A stretch of DNA of 7,806 nucleotides from Candidatus Zhuqueibacterota bacterium. Its GTDB lineage: Bacteria; Zhuqueibacterota; Zhuqueibacteria; Residuimicrobiales; Residuimicrobiaceae. The stretch is from assembly GCA_016934435.1 (NCBI GenBank), contig JAFGSU010000384.1:1-7806 (forward strand). Direction: 5' to 3'. Below are positions 1 through 4,905 of this stretch, piece after piece. A model generated the notes under the pieces. The model had not been told where the DNA came from, did no database searches, and saw only the letters and a program-made list of their open reading frames with translations. Numbering within the stretch: the stretch's first letter is position 1; the number at the start of each line of letters is the position of its first letter. Made by a program: the position numbers and the translations under genes.

Positions 1-546
1 GCTGTACAGACCGTGGGTGGTAGTATAGTGGGTGATGCCGGCGGCGGATATTTTGTTCAAGCCATAGTCGGTGCCGACCCACAAATTATCCTGATAATCG
101 ATGACAACGGCGCGAACATTGTCGTTGGACAGCCCCTCCGCCTTCGAGTACCGCGTCCATTCGCCGTGATGGTAGATGTAGAGTCCGCCGCCTTCGCTTG
201 CGATCAGGAGACGGTGGTCCGGCGCGGCATGTAAAGCGGTGATACGTTCGCTTTTTAATATGGGTGTGTTGAGGCGGTTGAACAGCGTGAACCGCACGCC
301 ATCGAAACGAATCAGGCCCGATGGCGTGCCGATCCACAAATAGCCGTCGCTGGTTTGCGTTAGCGCCCGGATGCTGTTTTGCGGCAGACCGGATGCGACG
401 GTCCATTTATGCGTCATCAACTGCGTGGAAGGTGTATTCGCCGCCTGCGCGTACATTGTGAAAATACAATAAACCGCAAGCGCAAAAACGCATCGCATTG
501 AATATACGGCGTGGCGACGGTGTATTCCGGATTCTAAACGTTTCAT
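1..546 (-). CDS. Two-component-regulator-propeller sensor protein, N-terminal part (partial, off left edge)
   Basis: An open frame runs on the minus strand from ATG 546-544 to the window edge without a stop (182 codons). Residues 1-16 are basic, followed by a hydrophobic stretch beginning MRCVFALAVYCIF and ending near AQA (about residue 36), which reads as a signal peptide or anchor. After this come repeats of the Reg_prop type: 'GLPQNSIRAL', 'DGYLWIGTPSGLIRFDG', then 'GLSNDNVRAVV' and 'DNLWVGTDYGLNKIS'. A further blade begins at 'HGLYS' as the sequence ends. Such repeats form periplasmic seven-bladed propellers that normally precede a Y_Y_Y domain and a histidine kinase, diguanylate cyclase or DNA-binding output; the output lies outside the window. 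The start is uncertain: ATG 546 has only a weak AGGGA about 13 nt upstream, and an internal ATG at residue 17 (498-496) would still give a good signal peptide. It is divergent from the PLP enzyme gene. The family call is confident; the output type is unknown. Confidence 0.85.
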   Translation of the reverse strand, partial: MKRLESGIHRRHAVYSMRCVFALAVYCIFTMYAQAANTPSTQLMTHKWTVASGLPQNSIRALTQTSDGYLWIGTPSGLIRFDGVRFTLFNRLNTPILKSERITALHAAPDHRLLIASEGGGLYIYHHGEWTRYSKAEGLSNDNVRAVVIDYQDNLWVGTDYGLNKISAAGITHYTTTHGLYS

Positions 547-659
547 AGTCTGTATACGTCCCTATCACGCTTTCGTTTCAGAGTGTCAGACGATCCGTAG
601 TTTGCAAATATAGTAAATTTTTTTTAAATTAATTGGAATAAATTTTAAGGAACACAGGT
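547..659. other. Divergent intergenic region
   Basis: This 113-nt AT-rich gap separates the divergently transcribed propeller gene and PLP enzyme gene, so it must hold promoters for both. The only recognisable element is the minus-strand TATATTTG box described separately. The A/T-rich tract at about 613-646 could serve as an upstream element for either gene. AAGGA at 647-651, about 8 nt before ATG 660, is the probable ribosome binding site of the PLP enzyme gene. Confidence 0.5.
605..612 (-). promoter_or_regulatory. Candidate Bacteroidota-type -7 box (TATATTTG)
   Basis: Read on the minus strand this is TATATTTG, which fits the TAnnTTTG -7 element known from Bacteroidota housekeeping sigma factors. 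It lies about 58 nt upstream of ATG 546, giving a plausible 5' leader of about 50 nt for the propeller gene. I could not find a convincing TTG/TTTG -33 element at the expected distance, only AT-rich sequence. The box is short and in AT-rich DNA, so chance occurrence is possible. Confidence 0.4.
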
Positions 660-1763
660 ATGCCGCATCAGAATCGATTACTATGCCCGGAAACCGGCGA
701 GTCCTATTCGCCCGATGAACCGCGCTGGTGCAGCGACAGCGGCGGGTTGCTGCAATTATCATTCAAGCCGGAACTGGATATATCCCGGCTGGCGCATCGC
801 AAAGAAACGCTCTGGCGCTATCGTAACGCCCTGCCCATCGACAGAGATGAAAACATCATCAGTTTCGACGAAGGTTTTACGCCGCTTTTGCCGATTTCCA
901 TCGCCGGTCGCACGGTGTATGTGAAGCAGGATCATCTCTTTCCCACCGGTTCTTTCAAAGACCGCGGCGCTGCGGTTTTGATCAGCAAGGCGAAGGAGCT
1001 GGGCATCAAGCGCGTGGTGCAGGATTCTTCCGGCAATGCCGGCTGTGCCATAGCCGCTTACTGCGCCCGCGCAGGCATCAGCTGTGATATCTATGTGCCG
1101 CAATCGACATCGCCAGCCAAACTGGCGCAAATTCGCGGCTACGGCGCTGCGCTGCACAGGGTTCTGGGTTCACGTCAGGATGCAGCCGATGCCGCCCTGG
1201 AAGCAGCACAAAAACACTATTACGCCAGTCATTGTTATAATCCCTACTTTCATCACGGCGTCAAGACTGTGGCTTATGAAATCTGCGAACAGCTCGGCTG
1301 GCGAGCGCCGGATGCGGTGGTCCTGCCCGTGGGCAACGGCTCGCTGTTTTTAGGCGCTTTTATCGGATTCACAGAACTCTATCAGATGGGATTGATTGAA
1401 AAAATGCCTAACCTTATCGGCGTTCAGTCAAGAGCCTGTGCCCCCCTGGTAACGGCATTTGAGCAGAGATCAAAAGACTTGTCTTCTGTCGTTGTCGGAG
1501 AAACCATCGCCGAAGGCATTGCCATTTCTGCGCCGATCAGGGGCAGGGAAATTCTACAGGCGGTGCGGGAGACGAACGGTAAGATGCTTGCCGTGGAAGA
1601 GGAGGTAATCCGCAAAGCGCAGATCGAAATGGGACGTTGCGGATTCTACATCGAAGCTACGGCCGCAGTGGCGGTTGCAGGTGTGGAAGCGTATACCCGG
1701 GATGCGAATCGCCATGAACGCCTGGTGACGGTTTTTACCGGGCATGGTTTAAAAGGCACATAA
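660..1763 (+). CDS. PLP-dependent threonine synthase-like enzyme
   Basis: A 367-residue fold-type II PLP enzyme. Visible landmarks are the Schiff-base lysine K100 in 'PTGSFKDRGA', the phosphate- or substrate-binding 'SSGNAG' loop (123-128), the glycine-rich 'PVGNGS' PLP-phosphate loop (223-228), 'GFYIEATAAVAVAG' (328-341) and a C-terminal 'TGHGLK' (360-365) typical of threonine synthases. Threonine synthase converts O-phosphohomoserine to threonine in the cytoplasm, and the length suits the short bacterial/archaeal class. The N-terminus resembles the usual zinc ribbon ('C..CG..Y' then 'C..CGGLL') but keeps only C9 and C24; the partner positions are T12 and S27. The gene is alone, with no hom or thrB beside it, so it may be the cell's threonine synthase or a paralogue acting on another substrate (cysteate or diaminopropionate synthase-like enzymes share this fold). 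A moderate RBS (AAGGA, 647-651) supports ATG 660. Its stop codon lies within the A-tract of the shared terminator. The fold is certain; the exact substrate is an inference. Confidence 0.85.
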   Translation: MPHQNRLLCPETGESYSPDEPRWCSDSGGLLQLSFKPELDISRLAHRKETLWRYRNALPIDRDENIISFDEGFTPLLPISIAGRTVYVKQDHLFPTGSFKDRGAAVLISKAKELGIKRVVQDSSGNAGCAIAAYCARAGISCDIYVPQSTSPAKLAQIRGYGAALHRVLGSRQDAADAALEAAQKHYYASHCYNPYFHHGVKTVAYEICEQLGWRAPDAVVLPVGNGSLFLGAFIGFTELYQMGLIEKMPNLIGVQSRACAPLVTAFEQRSKDLSSVVVGETIAEGIAISAPIRGREILQAVRETNGKMLAVEEEVIRKAQIEMGRCGFYIEATAAVAVAGVEAYTRDANRHERLVTVFTGHGLKGT

Positions 1764-1798
1764 AAAAAGCCTCCCGTCACATGAATTCGGGAGGCTTT
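1762..1798 (-). terminator. Shared Rho-independent terminator of convergent units
   Basis: Perfect 11-bp inverted repeat AAAGCCTCCCG (1766-1776) / CGGGAGGCTTT (1788-1798) with an 11-nt loop. On the minus strand the hairpin runs into seven T (1768-1762), a strong terminator that begins only 5 nt past the TGA of the last gene of the sigma operon (1804). On the plus strand it follows the PLP enzyme stop codon directly but has only TTT after the stem, so it should stop that transcript less efficiently. Part of the minus-strand T-tract is supplied by the TAA stop codon of the PLP enzyme gene (1761-1763). Confidence 0.88.
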
Positions 1799-1803
1799 GC
1801 TCG

Positions 1804-2394
1804 TCAGAATATTGGCCCTCGAGCAGGTCTGTGACCTGTTCTCGGCGCTCTGAGCCCGCGCCGGTCGTGGATGAATTTTCTCGTGAGTCGGGCTCTATTC
1901 TTATTCCATAGTTTCAGCTGTTCCTCTGTCAATTGATCGCGCATGTCGAGGCGAAAGGCGATGTTTTTCTTCTGGATGTCGGCTTTAATCCTGCTCACCT
2001 GATCCACCAGGGCGTTGATTTTTGCCATATCGGGTTTATCGGCCTGGATGGCGCTCTTCAGATCAAGGTTTTTGCTTTTCAGTTCTGCCTGCAGCGGAAT
2101 CATCTCTTTCTGATGTTTCAACCGCATTTCCCGCATGGTATCTTTCTGTTCGTCGGTCAGATTCAACTTGCCGCCTATCCGCTCTTCTTCCATAAGCTCC
2201 GGGCCGGGTTCAACCGGCGGCATGGGGGGCTCTGGCTCCGGCAGGTCCATCTCATCCATATCCCATAATGGTTCATCGGCAGGATGATCCAACCAGGCGA
2301 ACTCGGGAATCGGCGCCGGTTGTTCTTGCGGCACCTGCGCCCGAATTAACAGAGCCGGCAATATGATCATCAGCAACAACATATATTTTTTCAT
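1804..2394 (-). CDS. Secreted LTxxQ-motif protein, Spy/CpxP-like
   Basis: A 196-residue protein starting at ATG 2394, chosen over an in-frame GTG at 2403 because a strong AAAGGAG (2409-2403) sits 8 nt upstream and overlaps that GTG. Residues 1-20 form a signal peptide (hydrophobic MLLLMIILPALLI, cleavage likely after RAQ). Residues 21-70 are an acidic proline-rich linker. Residues 76-175 are predicted helical and charged, with two LTxxQ signatures, 'LTDEQ' (79-83) and 'LTEEQ' (155-159), the spacing seen in Spy, CpxP and CnrX relatives. These periplasmic proteins are all-helical dimers that act as ATP-independent chaperones or stress and metal sensors. The tail (about 170-196) is strongly basic and arginine-rich. 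There is no lipobox, so it should be soluble. It is the last gene of the sigma operon, 48 nt after the preceding LTxxQ gene and directly before the terminator. It is likely the effector or buffering arm of the response; its client is unknown. Confidence 0.75.
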   Translation of the reverse strand: MKKYMLLLMIILPALLIRAQVPQEQPAPIPEFAWLDHPADEPLWDMDEMDLPEPEPPMPPVEPGPELMEEERIGGKLNLTDEQKDTMREMRLKHQKEMIPLQAELKSKNLDLKSAIQADKPDMAKINALVDQVSRIKADIQKKNIAFRLDMRDQLTEEQLKLWNKNRARLTRKFIHDRRGLRAPRTGHRPARGPIF

Positions 2395-2442
2395 GGTAGT
2401 CACTCCTTTCCAGTTTCCTATTCATGATTTTTTTTCTTTTTC

Positions 2443-2940
2443 TTACGGTCTGCTTTTGCGGGCAAAGGGTAAACGCTGCATGCCGCGTCGTTCTCGCTCC
2501 ATTGAACGTAACAGTATTTGCCACTGTTCGTTCGTCAAATACGACCGCATCTCCATTAGATGATGTATGGTCATTTTTTCCATTTCAATTTGTTTCTCCG
2601 ACAATCGCTGGATTGCCGCGTCGAGCGAATCCTGATCGATGGTTGGCCGGAGTAGTTGCTGTAACACCTGGCGTCGCGATTCTTCCACGGTCATCCTCAG
2701 ATCCATAACACGCTCCTGATAGCGGCGCCGCAATAAAAATATTTCTCGGCGTTTTTCCGGCGGTATATCGAGATTCCGCCACTCCCGGCTGGGCCTGTCC
2801 AAACGCGTCATGGGGGCATCCGGAGGAACGGGAGCCGGCGGCAAATCATTATGGCGCCAGAAAAAAACAAGAGTGCCGACGGCAGCCAGATTGACCGCCA
2901 GGGAAAAAACCAGCAAAAGGGTCATCCATTTATTCTTCAT
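2443..2940 (-). CDS. Membrane-anchored LTxxQ periplasmic sensor-like protein (CnrX/Spy superfamily)
   Basis: A 165-residue protein. I chose ATG 2940 because GGAGGG (2951-2946) lies 5 nt before it; the adjacent ATG 2943 would be only 2 nt away. The start overlaps the end of the anti-sigma gene by 11 nt, indicating translational coupling. Residues 7-27 form one transmembrane segment (TLLLVFSLAVNLAAVGTLVFF) with a basic N-terminus, so the rest is extracytoplasmic. After a proline-rich linker (34-50), residues 58-150 are highly charged and helical: 'IPPEKRREIFLLRRRYQE', 'SRRQVLQQLLRP', then 'LTNEQW' (135-140), the LTxxQ signature near the C-terminus. This matches the layout of periplasmic metal-sensor and stress-sensor proteins encoded beside ECF sigma/anti-sigma pairs (CnrX and relatives). 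There is no His/Met cluster typical of CnrX metal sites, although Met residues are frequent and H127/H128 are present. I infer a sensor that modulates the anti-sigma factor; the ligand is unknown. Confidence 0.72.
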   Translation of the reverse strand: MKNKWMTLLLVFSLAVNLAAVGTLVFFWRHNDLPPAPVPPDAPMTRLDRPSREWRNLDIPPEKRREIFLLRRRYQERVMDLRMTVEESRRQVLQQLLRPTIDQDSLDAAIQRLSEKQIEMEKMTIHHLMEMRSYLTNEQWQILLRSMERERRGMQRLPFARKSRP

Positions 2941-3394
2941 CATCGCCCTCCGTCCAGCCATTGAGCGCCAGATACTGAGCCGTAAGTGAATTCTGTTGCA
3001 TGTCGCTCAAGAGTTGACTCTCGATATAGGTATTGCCGCTGGATTGTGCCCCACTCCAGTTTTGTTGCAGATGAATGCCCAGCTGCATGCCGAGAAACAG
3101 ACCGACGGCCAGAGTTGCCGGTATTACGGCACGCTGCAGCCATTGCTGCCAGTAGGGCCGGGCGTTGGATTGACCCAAGTCCGACAATCGCGCTCGAAAC
3201 CGTGTTAGGAAAAACGAATCCGCCGGCAACGCATCGCCGGCGTCGAGCCTCTGATACGCCCGGCGCAATTGCTCAGCAGCCCTCCTGCAGCCAACACAGC
3301 GATTCAAATGATCGCTCACTTTTTCTGCTTCGGCTGCCGTCAGCTCACCGTCCAGGTAAGCCGATAATCGTTTTTTTACTTGATTGCATTTCAT
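2930..3394 (-). CDS. Zinc-finger (ZAS) transmembrane anti-sigma factor
   Basis: A 154-residue protein from ATG 3394. The N-terminal 75 residues carry the anti-sigma domain: C3, 'LSAYLDGELTAAEAEKVSDHL', then H29-x3-C33-x2-C36, the zinc-binding signature of ZAS anti-sigma factors such as ChrR and RsrA. A transmembrane helix spans about 89-108 (AVIPATLAVGLFLGMQLGI), leaving a short extracytoplasmic tail of about 45 residues. It should bind and inactivate the ECF sigma factor encoded upstream, holding it at the inner membrane. The frame stays open to an ATG at 3481 (29 extra residues), but those residues do not resemble the family and the region forms an inverted repeat, so I prefer 3394, where MKCNQ matches the usual start of the domain. 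The RBS there is weak (AGAGAAAAAG). The gene lies 235 nt after the sigma gene, unusual for such pairs, and overlaps the next gene by 11 nt. Confidence 0.85.
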   Translation of the reverse strand: MKCNQVKKRLSAYLDGELTAAEAEKVSDHLNRCVGCRRAAEQLRRAYQRLDAGDALPADSFFLTRFRARLSDLGQSNARPYWQQWLQRAVIPATLAVGLFLGMQLGIHLQQNWSGAQSSGNTYIESQLLSDMQQNSLTAQYLALNGWTEGDDEE

Positions 3395-3426
3395 AGCTTT
3401 TTCTCTGTCTTCTCTCACTCCATTAA

Positions 3427-3475
3427 ACACCGATGACGGGAAAAACTTGCGCAAAAGAGATATATTCATCGGTGT
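3427..3475 (-). repeat. Inverted repeat upstream of the anti-sigma start
   Basis: ACACCGATGA (plus 3427-3436) and its exact reverse complement (3466-3475) enclose 29 nt. The loop contains the palindrome TTGCGCAA, so the mRNA could fold into a 10-bp stem with a small nested hairpin. On the minus-strand transcript this structure ends 32 nt before the preferred anti-sigma ATG (3394). It could attenuate transcription, affect initiation or mark an operator; the sequence does not decide which. Confidence 0.5.
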
Positions 3476-3568
3476 GCCCATTTTTATTACAGTTGATGCG
3501 TATCCCGGACGACCTCAAATCCAACTGGCCATGCCGGCTCCAAATACAAATGCAGCGGGATTTATCTG

Positions 3569-3587
3569 GGCGATGCAGCTGATCGCC
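3569..3587 (-). other. Small hairpin between sigma and anti-sigma genes
   Basis: GGCGAT (3569-3574) pairs exactly with ATCGCC (3582-3587) around a 7-nt loop, 43 nt past the end of the sigma gene. No T-tract follows on either strand, so it is not a standard Rho-independent terminator. It could be an RNA-processing or stability element in the polycistronic transcript. Confidence 0.35.
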
Positions 3588-3629
3588 TTCTCCCCTTTGT
3601 TCCTTGTGTAAAAATCACCGGATACAATA

Positions 3630-4223
3630 CTAAACCTCAACATAAGCGGCCAGCAGTCCGGCCAGTTTCAACTTGGCCCGATGCAAGCGGGCTTCCACAG
3701 CCGAGAGGCTGCATGCCATGACGTCGGCAATTTCCTGATACGACAGCCCTTCAAAACGGTGCAATATAACCGCAGTGCGCTGATCTTCAGGCAGTGCGGC
3801 CAGGGCCAGACGGACCTGCTGGATTCGTTCCTGCCGTTCCAAATCCTGCAACGGATCGTTATCCCCTCCCTCCATCGAATCCGCAGGATGATCGTCGCTG
3901 CGATATAGATGCGAAAAAGGTTGCAGCCATCTTCGCCGCCGCTGCGAGCGGATTTTATTGAGACAATGGTTGACTGCAATGCGATACAACCAGGTGGAGA
4001 ACCGCGCCTGCGGATGGAACGCTTTCAAACCATGATAGGCTTTGATAAAGGTCTCCTGCGCACCATCTTCCACGTCGTCGGGCTGGGACAAGTATCTCCA
4101 GCAGAGCGTTCTTATCTTCTGCTCATAGCGACGCAACAGTTCATCGAAGGCGCGTTCGTCTCCCCCCTGAAATCGTACGACCAGCTCCTCATCAGTCATG
4201 GTTTGGTTTAGTTCCCGATCCAT
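3630..4223 (-). CDS. ECF-family RNA polymerase sigma factor (sigma-E type)
   Basis: A 197-residue protein with the two-domain ECF layout. Sigma-2 covers about 24-95: 'DERAFDELLRRYEQKI', the core-binding 'DDVEDGAQETFIKAYHGL' (49-66) and the -10-recognition segment 'FSTWLYRIAVNHCLNKIR' (75-92). A basic and acidic linker follows (95-132, with RRRR at 95-98). Sigma-4 covers about 133-192: 'LPEDQRTAVILHRFEGLSYQEIADVM' and the helix-turn-helix 'CSLSAVEARLHRAKLKL' (171-187) that reads the -35 element. No sigma-3 or sigma-1.1 is present, as expected for ECF factors. The start is uncertain: ATG 4223 lacks a clear RBS, and ATG 4199 gives 'MTDEELVVRF', the usual beginning of such proteins. It is the first gene of the unit with the downstream anti-sigma and two LTxxQ proteins, and would direct polymerase to an envelope-stress regulon, probably including its own operon. 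The regulon cannot be determined here. Confidence 0.93.
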   Translation of the reverse strand: MDRELNQTMTDEELVVRFQGGDERAFDELLRRYEQKIRTLCWRYLSQPDDVEDGAQETFIKAYHGLKAFHPQARFSTWLYRIAVNHCLNKIRSQRRRRWLQPFSHLYRSDDHPADSMEGGDNDPLQDLERQERIQQVRLALAALPEDQRTAVILHRFEGLSYQEIADVMACSLSAVEARLHRAKLKLAGLLAAYVEV

Positions 4224-4334
4224 CGCTCATTTCTGCCTTAACTGGGCGCCTGTACTTACCTCCCAGATTCGGTGTTAATCCGCGAATTGAACTGAAAATG
4301 TGCTCCCCATAGGATTACTTAATTAAGCTGTAGG

Positions 4335-4347
4335 CACCGAATCGGTG
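4335..4347. promoter_or_regulatory. Palindromic candidate operator (CACCGA-A-TCGGTG)
   Basis: A perfect 6+1+6 palindrome about 112-124 nt upstream of the sigma ATG. A related half-site, CACCGAATC on the minus strand, lies at 4266-4274, and ACACCGAT occurs twice more in the inverted repeat before the anti-sigma gene. Its symmetry and position suggest a binding site for a dimeric regulator or a small hairpin in a transcript. No regulator gene in the window obviously matches it. Confidence 0.4.
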
Positions 4348-4431
4348 TATCTCATTTCACCGGAAGAAGTATCTTCCCGACCGATAACGACCGCATCGGT
4401 TTCCATTGATTTCCCGGTCGTAAGATACACC
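4344..4431. repeat. Cluster of nested and competing inverted repeats
   Basis: GTATCTTCCCGACCG (4369-4383) pairs with CGGTCGTAAGATAC (4415-4428) with a single bulged base. The same right arm also pairs as AGATACACC (4423-4431) with GGTGTATCT (4344-4352), and as CGGTCGT (4415-4421) with ACGACCG (4387-4393). Inside, CCGAT (4381-4385) pairs with ATCGG (4395-4399). On the plus strand five T (4432-4436) follow the outermost stem directly, so that conformer looks terminator-like. The overlapping pairings mean that the folds are mutually exclusive. Confidence 0.5.
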
Positions 4432-4507
4432 TTTTTAAACACCCCCAATTCACAAAACTTGCGACGACTGTGCAAATCCCCCTATTTTATCATAGGAATA
4501 TATCCGT

Positions 4508-4594
4508 ATGAATGCGCGCCGGCGCAAAAACGGCGCTCCCATCCGCAAAGTATCAAATTGCTTCTGTCTGATTGTATTTAAGAGTAAATACTGA
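4508..4594 (+). CDS. Possible small basic/hydrophobic peptide (very tentative)
   Basis: ATG 4508 opens a 28-codon frame, MNARRRKNGAPIRKVS followed by NCFCLIVFKSKY, ending at TGA 4592-4594. AGGA at 4494-4497 lies 10 nt upstream, and a loose TTGCGA-N18-TATTTT promoter-like pair lies just before it (4459-4488). The peptide has a basic N-terminus and a short hydrophobic patch. Nothing else supports it: the frame is short, overlaps a GC-rich inverted repeat and could easily arise by chance. Confidence 0.12.
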   Translation: MNARRRKNGAPIRKVSNCFCLIVFKSKY

Positions 4595-4752
4595 AAAATG
4601 CAATGAAAAACGGATTCTTTCCATTTCAATTCGCAAAGGCTATTCCGGTATGAGGGACAACGCCGACCTTCAACGCCTGAATAGCAAACCATCCTTCCAT
4701 TTCAAGCTGTGGTGTAATTCTGGCACACGATTTGAAATAAAATAAACGAGAT

Positions 4753-4890
4753 TTTATCCGCAGGATAAAGACTCTAATATTATCAACAAGTTAGTCATAT
4801 TTTTCACGGGGTGATTGTTGAAAAATGATGGCTTTTTGTGGCATGATGACCTCATCAGAGGGATGTGTATGTCCCGATCGGGCTTTATCC
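4753..4890 (+). promoter_or_regulatory. Candidate switch-like 5' leader before the secreted-protein gene
   Basis: TTTATCC (4753-4759) and GGATAAA (4763-4769) form a tight 7-bp hairpin with a GCA loop. GGATAAAG (4763-4770) is also exactly complementary to CTTTATCC (4883-4890), which lies 4 nt before the AAAGGAG ribosome binding site (4895-4901) of the 4906 gene. A 10-nt palindrome CCCGATCGGG (4873-4882) abuts that segment. The two pairings exclude each other, a geometry seen in leaders that control translation. It only applies if transcription starts upstream of 4753, which I cannot show. Confidence 0.3.
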
Positions 4891-4905
4891 AATAAAAGGA
4901 GTGTC

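Larger units (their letters stand above)
4224..4905. other. Long divergent intergenic region with inverted repeats
   Basis: This stretch of about 680 nt separates the divergent sigma operon and secreted-protein gene. Frames that cross it have no recognisable protein content. It holds the promoter region of the sigma operon (4224-4350), a palindrome at 4335-4347, a cluster of competing inverted repeats (4344-4431), a GC-rich stem GCGCCG/CGGCGC (4516-4521/4531-4536), and an 11-nt repeat TTCCATTTCAA (4619-4629 and 4695-4705) whose second copy also pairs with TTGAAAT (4732-4738). A possible leader switch precedes the 4906 gene. I could not assign a -35/-10 pair with confidence on either strand. 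Confidence 0.5.

Noticed and set aside
2395..2403. GTG start at 2403 for the soluble LTxxQ protein
   Set aside because: The GTG overlaps the AAAGGAG ribosome binding site; ATG 2394 lies 8 nt downstream of it.
3395..3481. N-terminal extension of the anti-sigma factor to ATG 3481
   Set aside because: The 29 extra residues do not resemble ZAS proteins, there is no RBS before 3481 or the ATG at 3469, and the DNA is explained by an inverted repeat. MKCNQ at 3394 is the usual domain start.
3384..3611. 75-codon plus-strand frame across the sigma/anti-sigma gap
   Set aside because: It is antisense to the anti-sigma start, has no RBS, and its content does not look like a protein domain; the region is better read as operon leader.
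4516..4536. GC-rich stem GCGCCG/CGGCGC as a terminator
   Set aside because: The A-run lies in the loop and no T-tract follows the stem on either strand.
4345..4581. 78-codon open frame upstream of the sigma gene, plus strand
   Set aside because: No RBS, no recognisable protein character, and it runs straight through the inverted-repeat cluster.
4825..4905. Earlier in-frame start for the secreted mosaic protein
   Set aside because: It adds 27 residues before a well-formed signal peptide and has no good RBS, whereas ATG 4906 follows AAAGGAG.
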